Origin: Proteromonas lacertae
Taxonomy: Eukaryota > Sar > Bigyra > Opalinata > Proteromonadidae
Assembly: GCA_002245135.1 (NCBI GenBank)
Contig: NGBS01000679.1
Coordinates: 1-23,979 of the forward strand
Reading direction: 5' to 3'
Length of the DNA stretch: 23,979 nt
Shown: in pieces, positions 1 to 10,791 of the stretch
Position numbering within the stretch: position 1 is the stretch's first letter
How the letters are laid out: each line of letters opens with the position of its first letter
Position numbers and translations under genes: made by a program
Notes under the pieces: generated by a model
What the model was told of the DNA's origin: nothing
What the model saw: the letters and a program-made list of their open reading frames with translations, nothing else
Databases searched by the model: none

Positions 1-566
1 AGATGGTACCATCATATTTCATCCTTCTCTGAAGCTCAACGTGCTGCGTATATAATAATGTTTGTTATAGTATTATATGTTTAGTTGGGGTGGTTGTTGT
101 TTGCAAGAGCGGTTCAATTCCTCCAGCACCAGCTGCTGATGATGAGATGTAGACCTCTTTGCTGAAGATGATGGAGATGATGAAGCTATTGTATAATAGA
201 ATTCTATATATATATATATTGTAAATTTAGAAAGCTTTACAAGAAAAAGAAAAGAAAGAAGCTGATAAGAAGAAGGCTGAAAAAAGAAAGAATGTAGATC
301 GTTCTCAAATTATTTTTGATGTAAAAGGTTGGGATGAAAACACTAAATTCGAAGAATTAGCTGATAAAATCCGTGCTAAACATATTGATGGTTTAGTATG
401 GGGTGAAGGTATTAAAATCGTTCCTCTTGCATTTGGTGTAAGTAAATTACAAATCTCTTGTGTTATTGAGGATGAGAAAGTTGCTACTGATGATATTCAA
501 GAATTAATTGAAAGTTTCGAAGATGAAGTACAAAGTGTTGATATCTTTGCTTTTAATAAGATGTAA
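1..566 (+). CDS. Elongation factor 1-beta (eEF1B guanine-exchange subunit), 5' end outside window
   Basis: This is the GDP/GTP exchange subunit for eEF1A, acting in cytosolic translation elongation. The window opens in frame at RWYHHISSFSEAQRAA, which matches the linker after the N-terminal domain of the family. A 23-bp intron (48-70) follows, then an Ala/Pro stretch and the acidic segment DVDLFAEDDGDDEAI, a 40-bp intron (191-230), a Lys-rich bridge, and the C-terminal exchange domain (DVKGWDENTKFEELADKIR, DGLVWGEGIKIVPLAFGVSK, VQSVDIFAFNKM). It ends at TAA. The acidic segment needs one base restored near 146 (GATGA-GATGTAG) to stay in frame, whereas the exchange domain is intact. It converges on PHF5A with about 100 bp between the stop codons. 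The identity is very secure; only the region between the first intron and the acidic segment is uncertain. Confidence 0.93.
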
Positions 567-666
567 GAAAAATTTATTGCAATTCAGTTTTTGTAAATTG
601 TTTGATTTTGAATAGAAAATAATTTAAAAGAATACAACATAGATATAAATATAAAATATAATATGT

Positions 667-1053
667 TTATCGTTTCTTAAAACCATACTTCTTTCTTTCA
701 AAACATATCTGTTGCTGAAACACCAAGATTTACAATCTTTGGACAGCCATCTCTCTAAAATAATATATTTGATATACATATACATCTTTTTCTGCAACAG
801 TACATTCTTTACAGTAATATGCATCTGATATTCCTTTACCTCCACAAATTACACCTATTATCATTCGAACCATAATTGCATTCATCACAAATATGAACTA
901 ATGTACAAGGTCTAACGTATGAATCACAAATAACACATCTTCCATCACATTTTTCACATACTCTTCCAATTGCTATAGAAATATGTTTATAAAAATTAAT
1001 ACCTATTCCTGGTTGTTTCTACACATAATTAAATCTGGATGATGAGTAGCCAT
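667..1053 (-). CDS. PHF5A: PHF5A / Rds3 splicing factor (SF3b zinc-finger subunit)
   Basis: PHF5A is the small knotted zinc-finger subunit of the U2 snRNP SF3b complex and helps recognise the intron branch point. The protein starts [11 protein letters not shown] and carries the family's CxxC units in order: [27 protein letters not shown], an [16 protein letters not shown] stretch, then [11 protein letters not shown] and the ending [10 protein letters not shown] followed by TAA. Two introns split it: 973-1002 (30 bp) and 755-783 (29 bp). Against the highly conserved family the DNA lacks a base near 1018 (AGAAA-CAA), two bases near 853 and one near 701. These look like consensus errors because the protein is otherwise complete, at about 110 residues. 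Its start codon is 70 bp from that of the divergent TMEM222-like gene. The small introns in this genome make a core splicing subunit a fitting neighbour, but no functional link is implied. Confidence 0.94.
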
Positions 1054-1123
1054 CTCAAAAAATAAAAATTAATTGAACTGGTTAACGAAACAGAGAATTA
1101 ATTTTCAAACACCAATTATTTAA
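1054..1123. promoter_or_regulatory. 70-bp shared promoter/5' leader of PHF5A and TMEM222-like gene
   Basis: Only 70 bp separate the two divergent start codons, so both 5' leaders and any core promoter must fit here or inside the genes. The stretch is A/T-rich and I see no recognisable TATA arrangement or other named motif. That it acts as a promoter is inferred from position only. Confidence 0.5.
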
Positions 1124-1660
1124 ATGTCCAAAATTGATATAGAAGCAGAAAGATTTCCGTACAATAAATATATGTATTATGTTATAGATACTGTATAGTA
1201 TGGTGTCCAATACCATTTTTACATGGTTCTTCCATTTATAGGACATATGGGAATTGCTGATAGCAGAGGTGTTATTTATGATTTTGCAGGTCCATACACA
1301 ATTGGTGAAGATAATTTCGCATTTGGACATCCTCAAGATATTTGCAGTTATCTCCTGAGAAAGTGTATGATTGTACTTGGGATGAAGGTGTTCACAAAGG
1401 AAATGAGATATTTTCTCATAAAATGCATAATTTATGGTATAGATAATAACTCTATTTGTAGTTTTCAAAATTGTCACAGTCATGTAGCTGAGTGTTTAAT
1501 TCATATGAAATATAAAGGCAAAACTAACTGGAATATGATTATATTAGCAAGTCAAATGTTTTTTTGTGGTAAATTTGTTACATTTTGGAGAACTGTGTTA
1601 ACATTTCTGCCATTCTTCATTTTGTTTTTAATTATAGTGGTATTAGCTGTGTTACTTTAA
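1124..1660 (+). CDS. TMEM222 / RTE1-like membrane protein (DUF778)
   Basis: This is a small multi-pass membrane protein of the TMEM222/RTE1 family; plant RTE1 acts on an ethylene receptor at the Golgi/ER, and the general role is poorly known. Diagnostic pieces appear in order: RFPYCIVWCPIPF, FIGHMGIADSRGVIYDFAGP, EDNFAFGHP, SPEKVYDCTWDEGVHKGN, SHKMHNLCFQNCHSHVAE, KTNWNMI, and a hydrophobic C-terminal helix (LPFFILFLIIVVLAVLL) ending at TAA. Two introns are needed, 1159-1187 (29 bp) and 1437-1461 (25 bp), and both restore the family sequence exactly. Single missing bases near 1221, 1232 and 1336 break the frame. With them the conserved IPFLTWFFPFIGH segment matches the family, so the gene is very probably functional and the breaks are sequence errors. 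The ATG at 1124 gives about 180 residues, normal for the family. Confidence 0.9.
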
Positions 1661-1810
1661 TATATTATTGAATAGTATAATGAAGTTTTAAAATTATATA
1701 TAATTTTTATTCATTTGTGTTATTAATTCATATACGCTTGTTAGTTAATATAAAATTATTCATATATCATTATAAATCATAAAGCTTGATAAAAAGCTCG
1801 AACATTAAAA

Positions 1811-3847
1811 ATGAATTTTGGATTAAATACTCAGACAGTGAAGTTCTTTCAATCGATTTTCTTAATCAAAGAAATAAAACTGTAGTAAAATGTGTTATAT
1901 ATTCAGTGTCCGTAGAATCTATATGTATAAAGAATCTGTTGATTTTCAACTGCCATTGTTGGCTGATTCAAATTATACAAAGCACTGTTGTTTAGTTTCA
2001 AGGATGTTTATTGATGAGTATAAATAATTATTCTAAATAGTATAATAGGAGTTTATTGATAGTTATATTTCAAGATTCAAAACTAGTTTTTCATTCTTAT
2101 CAATTAGATTTGGATAATGAAAAAGTTAATACAATATTTGATTATAATTGTAAAGAAAAAATACAATCTATCTATGCAACTGATGTCCAATTATTTCATT
2201 TGCAACATCAAAAAACATATATGTTATGTTTATGTGATTATTCAGGCTATTTCAATGTATATCATACAATAACAACAGTTGTGTGAATGAAGTAATTTAT
2301 CTTGGAGAACACTCTTGATTCTGCAGTTAATCACAGTTGATATGTAAGAACAGTAATAATGAATATAAAGTTTTAGATATTGATATGTTTAATGTAACAA
2401 ATCCAATATCAGAATTAGAATGTGATAGTTTTATAAATTACTAAGTGAATATACAGTATCATCTATACTAATGAATCTAATCATCTTATTTTAATAAACA
2501 GATGATAATAGAGTAATTATAATATCTCAAGAGAATTATAAAGACAGAACTGTGATTAATTGTGAGAATGTGAGGCATATTAAATATTATCAACCAAATC
2601 TATTAGAAAAAGGATTTGTCATTAATTCATTAGAAATAATTGAGATTGATTCTAAAGTCAATTCCAGTTATTGATTGCAAATGAGAAAATCGATAATATA
2701 AATGAAATTATTATAGTATCTAATTGCATTCTATATACAATGAATGATAATAGTATGTATATAACAAATTCATTTATTACTAAACAATATTCAACTATTG
2801 ATAGTAAAATGGTAAATGAAAATAATGATGGAGAAGTTATGAGTAAAGTTTTATCATCATTTCATTGAAATATAATGAGATGGTTGAGATATATTAAATA
2901 ACAATGAGGGTAGAAATGCATAAGGTAGATTTTGATTAATCAAATATTCAATAGAGATATTTCTTTAAACCTTAATCATATTAGTTTTAAAATATGATAG
3001 AAGTAAGTTTGATTCTTTTATTCCATCTACATTGACATTATCAAATATAGAGAAAAGTATTTCTATAACACCAAATGATCAGAATATGAATAATAAGAAG
3101 TGTGAGCTTGTAGATAATAGAATATCAATTATATATGATAATATTGTAGCTATAGAGTTGAAAATAAATAATTGTAGTAAATATGATTTAAATAACTGTG
3201 AAATAATGATAATTAGTGATGGAGTATTGTATTCGACTATTTATAATATTGAACAACAGACTGAACATATTTACCATCTCAAAGTATTGATGTACAATAG
3301 ATTGTAATTTGAATCAATCAGATAATAGATTACCATCATTTATTAATATCTATTTTATATATAGAATTGATGTATAATATATATATTGACTTATATTATT
3401 GTATAGAACAATGAATATATTGAGTATTTAATCAACTACAACTTATCGAATGTGGTTTTAAGTCAAAACAATGGAAGTGAAAAAGTAGAGATATACAACA
3501 AAACATTATTGTTATGGAAAGAAAGTGTTCCAAGAGATTTAAATAGTTTTACAAATGTAAGAATAATGAAGATGAATAATAAGTGTTTCAAAATACAATA
3601 TAACTCTAATGATTCTAAATTCTTGTTATTAATTAATAAATATATGGATAGTTGTACATGTGATTTATATACGTTGATAGAGAATATCTACATCGATAAT
3701 TGTTTTGATATATTTTCTAATGAAATTAATTTGTTAAAGAATAACAACAGTAATAGTGTAGTAGATTCTTCACTAATAAAAACATCCAAAATCATGAATA
3801 ATATTCATAAAGAATTGTGTTTAGAATGTTTGAAAAAGTTAGATTAG
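1811..3847 (+). CDS. Unrecognised gene, beta-propeller-like N-terminal half with a possible Ig-like C-terminal part
   Basis: I do not recognise this gene. Coding sequence runs from MNFGLNTQTVKFFQ to ECLKKLD-TAG in pieces of differing frame. Introns that fit are 2018-2040 (23 bp), 2456-2511 (56 bp, with a TACTAAT branch-like motif) and 3372-3406 (35 bp). Repeated beta-strand patterns (LIVIFQDSKLVFHSYQLD, YMLCLCDYSGYFNVYH, RVIIISQENY, IIIVSNCILYTMNDNSMYI) resemble propeller blades but lack WD signatures. Around 3100-3290 the text changes to an Ig- or appendage-like strand pattern (IVAIELKINNCSKYDLNNCE). At least eight frame breaks occur, nearly all mendable by one missing homopolymer base, so it is probably a working gene of about 620 residues. 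A propeller followed by an Ig-like module occurs in BBSome and FANCB/FAAP100-type proteins; that is only a suggestion. It converges on the NOX gene with 123 bp between stops. Confidence 0.6.
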
Positions 3848-3970
3848 TTTTTAATATGTTTTTTGTTTTTGTTTTTGTTTTTAAATAAAAGAAAAGAAAA
3901 ATAAGAAGATAATAACCTAAAAGTGAAAAGTTTCATTATCAACATCATACCTAAATCTCCTGATGTTTTA
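3848..3970. repeat. Convergent 3' ends with (TTTTTG)n simple repeat
   Basis: This 123-bp gap lies between the stop codons of the propeller-like gene (+) and the NOX gene (-). It contains a short T-rich TTTTTG repeat from about 3857 to 3885. A similar motif on the opposite strand occurs near 16898-16920, 3' of the PreP gene. The T-rich run is probably 3' UTR sequence; no other element is visible. Confidence 0.55.
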
Positions 3971-6557
3971 CTATTTTCTTCTCTTGTATATCTTTACTAC
4001 TTCTTTTACAATATCATCATTTCCACATATATATACTCCAACTGTATCTTCTTTTAGATTTATACATTCAGATCTTATTTCATCTAAGTAATGTTGAAGA
4101 TTTGGACGATTAAAGTTAATTGTAAAATCTGTTTCATTCTTTAAGCTTTCATAACCTTTTGTACATGCAAATAAACATGAAATTGACTTTTATTACTTAC
4201 AATATATTTCAAATCATTTTTCCATTCTTTAAATAAGCAGTCACCTCTAAATGTCCATATTAAACTTACATTTTTATATTCTTCATTTCCTGTTGAATGA
4301 TATGCTAAGTAACTAAATAAGGAATACATTGGAACACATCCTACTCCTGCACCAATAAACAATATCACTTTATACTTATGAATCTATTGAATAATATAAA
4401 AATAACGAATATATATACATCTATTGCTGGATATCCATAAGGTCCATATATTGGTTACATATTTACTACCTAAATCTTTGATTCTAATAGTAGTTACATT
4501 ATTATGATGATTTATTAGAGATGTATTGGATGTAATATTGTCATAATCTTCACCATCTTCACTTGAATGATTATTGGATATCAACTGATTCAAATGATGA
4601 GTCCATTTCCCTAAGTCTTTAATATACAGTACAAATGTTCCATCATTGTATTTGATTGGATTTGAAGCGATTGAAAATGGATGAGACATTATTGACACTG
4701 TTGGGATGTTAAGTAACACATATTGACCTGATTTATACCTGAAATTCTTCTTTTTTAATACCATTTTCAATACGGATGATCTATAATCAATATAATAGAT
4801 TGTATTCTATACTGAGTATCATCAATAACATTAAGTGAAATAACTTCAGTCTTTTGAAAATGTTGATACAAATACACTAATTTGTCAGTTATATAAATAA
4901 TCAAACTAGGGATTAATATGTAAATAAACTTTGTGACATGAAGATATGCAAAATATAATGCAACTAATGTTGATAAATGACTCTAATAAATTAATATATT
5001 CACAATAATAACAATACAAAATAGAAAAACATATAATGTTTTCTTCTAACTGAATTTCTTGAAGATAATCCAACAAATACAAATATGAAATATGCAATTG
5101 TACCTGGAAATATAGGAACTTTACCACTCCACGAATATATAAATTCAACACCTATTCAATATTATTCACATATACTTAATATACTTCGTTTATATGCTAT
5201 AATAATTAGAAAATGAATAACAACACTCCAAATACATACCCATCCACATAATCTATGAATACGAATTGTCTTATCAAAAGACCAACCAAATAAATAACTA
5301 AATATATTCAACTTTGTAATAGGTAATAATATAAATCCATTAATATCATAGCAATTTTACCAAAACAAACTCCTATTCCATATATACCATGTTTATAGAA
5401 TGAATTATATAATAACGATAATGAACTGATTATTACACAACAATATAACACTAAATGATATATACTAACTCTTATATCTTTCAATAAAATATCTGATTTT
5501 ATATAGAGATAATATCTATATTTATATTTCTATTAACATACAATAAATAAAGTATAAACATACTCTTAATAAGGATTTAACAATTTCTAATACAATTAGT
5601 ATCTGCAAAAGAGTGTAAAATGTATTTACCATTTTGGATTGTTTTTTCATACTCTTTGCTAACCCTAAAGTCCCTGCTCTCTATATTTAGTTAATAAATA
5701 TATCAATAATACTAGTGGACTATAACTCGATGGATAGTTGATAATATTGCTACTGTATTTCTTCTCTATTTCTTTTATCAGTTTTTGTGATTCTCCTTTC
5801 ATATTCATTGACACAATTTCAATTTCATATTTCATAGATTTATTGAGAAAAGATAAATCAAATATTTTGGCATTTGGGGATAAATAATATTCTATCATCT
5901 TAGCTTTACTATTAATTTCACTCATTATCTTATTTATTGAAATTTTGTATTTACATATACATTCATTCTCTTTATCTTTTATTTCAAGTTTCATTTCTCC
6001 ATTTTCTTCTTCTTTTAAGTTATATATTTCAGGTGTTGATGGAACTCCATTTAAATAACATGATGGTTCTTTCGTTACACTTGTACTATCTCCTGGATTT
6101 GATATAAACATTGTTCGAAATGGAACATCTCCTGGATTATATACACAACATGGATCTCCCAACTCATCTCCGTTAGTCTTACCGTCTCCATCACTGTCCA
6201 TTAGACACAACCATTCACTCCATATGTATTTCCCATTAGTAATGTTTACACCTCTATTTTTAAACTCTTCTATTATATCCCAACCAGATTTATCTGGCTT
6301 AGCACCTTTCTTGAATGATTTTCCTAAAAAATAATATTATTACTTCATACCAAACTTATCTAAATCACCACCATTGCATTTTATATGACCTGGAGCTTTA
6401 CAGATATTGTTATTCCCACATTGAGCTTCTTTGTTACATGGAACTAAATAAAGATAAATTTAACAGTCCTACCTTTATCAGAATTAGGAATTAATTTCAT
6501 AAATTGTGGATATGAATATATTACACTCAAAAACACAACAAAAAAGAAAAGTTTCAT
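3971..6557 (-). CDS. Temptin-domain protein fused to an NADPH-oxidase/ferric-reductase core
   Basis: The product should be a membrane flavocytochrome passing electrons from NAD(P)H through FAD and two haems across a membrane, with an extracellular temptin domain. From the N-terminus: signal peptide (MKLFFFVVFLSVIYS), temptin domain (YPQFMKLIPNSDK; DSDGDGKTNGDELGDPCCVY), a low-complexity fibronectin-like segment, then the reductase. Haem ligands are paired as in NOX2: IHRLCGW...VVIHFL (His-x13-His) and SHLSTLVALYFAYLH (His-x12-His). FAD-binding HPFSIASNP follows, then NAD(P)H sites YGPYGYPA, ILFIGAGVGCVPMYSLF and VGVYICGNDDIV. Eight introns fit: 6444-6472, 6324-6350, 5603-5629, 5530-5563, 5152-5184, 4983-5017, 4781-4812 and 4384-4416 (27-35 bp). 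Temptin exons are clean; the reductase part needs about five small frame corrections (near 5666, 5340, two at 4440-4490, 4150). No EF-hands are visible. The temptin frame ends at a TAG at 5665, with a possible ATG 14 bases on, so two genes remain possible; so short a gap favours one. Confidence 0.8.
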
Positions 6558-6668
6558 ATTTAGATTTGATTCTGATTTGAATGTGTTTGATTTTTTAAGA
6601 TAGGAAAAGGTTGCTACCCATTCAAAAACTTTTAAAGAAGTGAAAATGAACATAAATATGCAATATTA

Positions 6669-9600
6669 TCATTCTTCTCTATTACTATTATCTAATTCAA
6701 CTGGTAAGTTGAAAATATCTATTTCTTTATCTTTATTATCATTTTCTTCTGATACTTCATTATTATCATCCTGAATATCACCATCATTTCCTTTCTCTCC
6801 CCATTTTTCTTCATCTTCACCAACACTTTGAACATCTTTTCTCTCTTCTAATTCTATTTTATTTTTAGTCTTATTTATTCTCTTTTTCCCAATTCTTTTA
6901 GTTAATCTTGGGATTCTACTAATTCCAGGATATATTTTTCTTTTTAGATATGGATGTTTAACTATTTCATGGTTTTCTATTTCCTTATTTCGTCTTACAC
7001 TTCTTTTTACTTTGACTACTACATCTTCATTTAAAAACTTTTCTTTTTCTTCTTCTTTTATATAACTCTCAGGATTCTTTAAATACTCACTAATACTTAC
7101 ACTTTCATCTAATAGATCATTATCAATTGCATATATATATTCTTGAATTTCTACATTTTTATCAATTTCATTTCTTTTTCCTCTTGCACTTAAGAAACTA
7201 TCAAATGATGAAACAGGTTTTGATCCATTATTTCTAAGTAGATATTGATAGTATATATCTTTTAGTATAGAATTGTCTGTATGAATTTCATTTTTCATCT
7301 TTTCTATTTGTTGTAATTTACATTTCTGAAACATTTCTAATTTTGATTTCTTTTCAGAACATTTATTTCTTTTATTATGTAGTTGGACAAACCATTTTCC
7401 TTCTTTAGAATACAGCCAACGATAAGCATAGATTATTGCTTCTTCAACAATATATTTGTCTGCTAAATTATAATATTTAATAAGTAATTTATAAGGATCA
7501 AATGATATATCATTAGGTCTATCACCTGATAAATATTTCAAGAAATTCTTTTTATCATTTTTCTCGAAATTGATCTGTAACACTGGATATTTATATAATA
7601 GAATATTACTGATATATTTTATTAAATCAAATGTTTTAATATAACTAATATACTGTTCACACATATGAATATTTTCTTTCATATCTAACTCTTTTATTGC
7701 TTCAAGCAACAAAGATGGAAGTGATTTGATAATATGTATAAGGCAAGATCTGAACTGAGATTGAAAGTTCAATAAATATATATAATCATTGGAATATAAT
7801 TCAACATTATTCTTTTGAAATATTTCCTTTAACTTTGAATATCTTATATAACCAGGATTTGCGAAGAATATAAAACTAATCATAAAGAATAATAGACTTT
7901 CTTTTCTTTTATTTTCTATATAACATTCTTTACTTCTATCTAATAACTGATTCTCTTTCTCTTTTTCATTATATTCTACACATTTCATCTCAAATTTTTC
8001 TTTAAAGAAGCTTTCTTCAATTCTATTATGGTAATACATATCTATTATTATATCATATATTATTTCACTATATTTAACTGAATATCCAATACATTTCAAA
8101 CAACCTTTAATACATTCTCTTATCTTCATATATTCAGTAATATTGAAATGCTTTTTGAACTTAATATATTTTGGAGATGAATAAGATTCTCTACTTAATT
8201 CAAATTTGACAAATAATCTCTTTTCAAATTCACACATTTCTTTTTCATCATATTTTATCATTCTTCGAATAGGCATTATACTCTCAGGAATCAGTTTGTT
8301 TATATAATCTACAAAATCTTTATGCCTTAATTTATACTTTGATATATTACATGATATATTTTTATTCATCTTTTTGCAGTATATATAGTATAAATATTTA
8401 TCAACTTCATCTGATTTTATAGATAGATTTATATCATTTGAAGCATTTTCAAAATCATATTTATCAGTGTATAATGTAGCTTTTGATTTTGAAAAATGTT
8501 TCATAAACTGTTGATATTTTTTTCTATCAAACTCTTTATTCTCATTGCTATTTTTATTACTTCCTTCCTCTTCTTCTGATATATAAAATGAATTCTTCAA
8601 TTTATCTTCATATTCATTAATCCAATCAATATATTTCTGTTGTTTATCATCTTCATTGTCATTCTCTTCATCACTACCTTTCTTATTGTTATTCTCATCA
8701 AAATCATCTTCTGTTGATGATGAAAGTGAAGTTATATGGGATTTATTACTTTCTTTATCTTCACTGTTATCATTATCATTATCAAAGGAATCATCATCAA
8801 ATGAGTCATTTGGAGTTTGATTAATTCGTTCTTTTTCTTTACTGTTATTTGATTCATCCTCATCTTCATTATTATTAAATTCAGAATCATCAAATCCATC
8901 ATCATTTACTACATTCTCATCATTAATCCCATTCTTATCTTTATCACTTGCTTTCTCATCTCTTTCTTTGTGATTACTATTCATTTTAGATGATTTTGTT
9001 TCTTTTCTCTTTTTGATGCCATTTGCTGCTGAATTATCTATATTTTCTTCAGAATTGTCATATATATCTGAATCTCTTCTTCCTACATTGTTTTCATTTA
9101 CATTTTTATTTGTATATTTATGGACTAATGGATATTTGTCATTATGTTTTCTTAAATTATGTAATGTTAAATATAAGGGATAGTGATTCATATAGTCTAA
9201 TAAAGTATATATTATAACATTATGTATTATATACTTAATGATAATTTAATAATATGTTCATTAAATTGAGATTGACATAATCTTTGATATAATACATAAA
9301 ACTGATCAAATGTTATACAGAAATTATCTTCATTTTCTGAATCATTTTTAATTTGAATGTCCATTAAAATCAATGATTCTTTTAATTCATTAGCATCTGT
9401 TGGTAATTTTATTGATAATTTATGAATGAATCTTTGAATCTCTTTTAATTCTAACTTGTTTGAACAATTTCTATCGAAATAATAGAATATTTCTCTTATT
9501 TTTTCTTTCCCATTTATTGTATATTCTTGCGATGAATAATCATAATAACTTCCTGGTTCTAGAATGATATATACATAAAAATAATTTGTATTATATACGA

Positions 9601-10111
9601 ATGAATGAATAATGTGGTAATAATAATCTCTTTGTTAGAGTACTTGTTAAATCATACACTATTGTTGATAGAGGATAGTATTCTCCTTCTTTTGAGTTTT
9701 TCATTTTACAATATTCATATCTTTTGAAGAAATATATTGAATCTGAGTCTGATAGAAAAGCTGATTCTTGTGATTGTATATAAAAACTCATTTCGTGTGA
9801 TTTTTCTAAAAATAATTTACCACTAAGTAATAAATGTATATATGAACTATACCAATCAACAGAAAAACAACAATCATTGGAATTAGAAACATATACAGCT
9901 TCACAATGACAACCTACATCATCATCAATAATTCATTTAATACAAAACAAGACTCTACATGATTGAAGATAATCTAAACGAACTATTTGTAATGGAACTA
10001 GAAACAGAATAGTTTTATTATCCAAGCCTTGGAATTGGTACTCCCTATTAATAATATTGTATATAAATACTGTATTAATTTATCATGTACTTCTATGATA
10101 GTGTTATTCAT
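6669..10111 (-). CDS. Large EF-hand protein of unknown function (1,102 residues), five exons
   Basis: I do not recognise the whole protein. Five exons join without any frame break across introns 10045-10070, 9914-9943, 9559-9598 and 9197-9234 (26-40 bp). The start is the ATG at 10111 (MNNTIIEVHDKLIQ), the first in-frame Met of exon 1; the end is TGA. Residues 1-150 form a folded-looking region with Cys clusters (SCRVLFCCHCEAVYVS). Residues 172-250 are an EF-hand pair: the first loop DRNCSNKLELKE (about 181-192) has canonical Asp/Asn/Ser/Glu/Glu ligands and the second looks degenerate. This pair resembles the EF-hands of phosphoinositide PLCs, but no X or Y catalytic motifs follow. Residues about 290-470 are a very acidic Asp/Glu/Asn/Ser linker, then a helical region to about 950, a Lys/Arg-rich patch (KRIGKKRINKTKNK) and a short acidic tail. 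Ca2+ binding is inferred. The start codon coincides with the edge of repeat copy 1. Confidence 0.8.
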
Positions 10112-10791
10112 TTAAAAATTTAAATATTTTAAAATCTATTTTGATTTTTTTCGTATATCTCATGTTGTGATGATTAATATACTCCAATAATCATTATACA
10201 TAATCTATTTACTTGATAGTATGAATAAATAACGAAATTTATATCATAGAAGGTTGTATCCAGAGATTATACCAAATCACTCTATTTTGGTAATAATTTC
10301 CTTTTAATGCAATAATGAAACAATGATGCACAAACTGAGATATATATTTCAGCATATTTATATCATCTTAATAACTTCACAGAAGAACGAGATTAAAATA
10401 TATGGAGATATAATATGAGTACTGGATGATGCTATTGTGTGTAGTTATAGACAGTTATATACAGTAATAACCTTGAGTGAAGTAGTTTTATAATTAGTTT
10501 TACTGTAGTTAAGCGAATGTATTTGAATAACGTAACTCTGTGAAATGAATACAATAGGAATATTCAAATAACGTGGCGAAGTCTATATTCCGATTTTTTT
10601 ATAAAATAAGAACAATTATTTAATAATTGAAAATTAAGTTGATTGATGATAAAAATGGCATAATGTATGTGTTTTTCAATTGATTAATAGATAATAATAA
10701 AGTATATAAGTAGAATAATTCTCATAACTCTTGAATGGTATAAATAAAGAAGTGTTAAAGCAGTTGTATTTACTATGATGTTATGTTATAT
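10110..10791. repeat. Long direct repeat, copy 1 (682 bp), in the divergent EF-hand gene / SEC31 promoter
   Basis: This 682-bp segment recurs in the same orientation at 13991-14570. By eye about 17 substitutions separate them over some 570-580 aligned bases (about 97% identity), plus a 10-bp and a 92-bp length difference. It begins ATTTAAAAATTTAAATATTT, overlapping the EF-hand gene's start codon, and ends TGATGTTATGTTATAT about 100 bp before the SEC31 ATG. It has no long ORF, no terminal inverted repeat and no TG...CA ends. An inner inverted pair, TATTTGAATA (10520-10529) and TATTCAAATA (10561-10570), each followed by ACGT, is nearly kept in copy 2. Whether this is a dispersed family or a duplicated promoter cannot be told here. 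Confidence 0.9.

Noticed and set aside
9914-9943. In-frame TGA read as Trp (CIK-TGA-IIDDD) in the EF-hand gene, suggesting a variant code
   Set aside because: A 30-bp intron with standard GTAT...TAG ends covers the TGA and keeps the frame; TGA also ends the PreP and EF-hand genes.
6669-10111. Calling the EF-hand gene a phosphoinositide phospholipase C
   Set aside because: No X- or Y-domain motifs (SHNTY-like text or catalytic His/Glu blocks) follow the EF-hands.
10556-10568. GAATATTC / GAACATTC in the repeats as a heat-shock element
   Set aside because: Only a two-unit match is present, and such words are common in AT-rich DNA; three or more phased units are needed.
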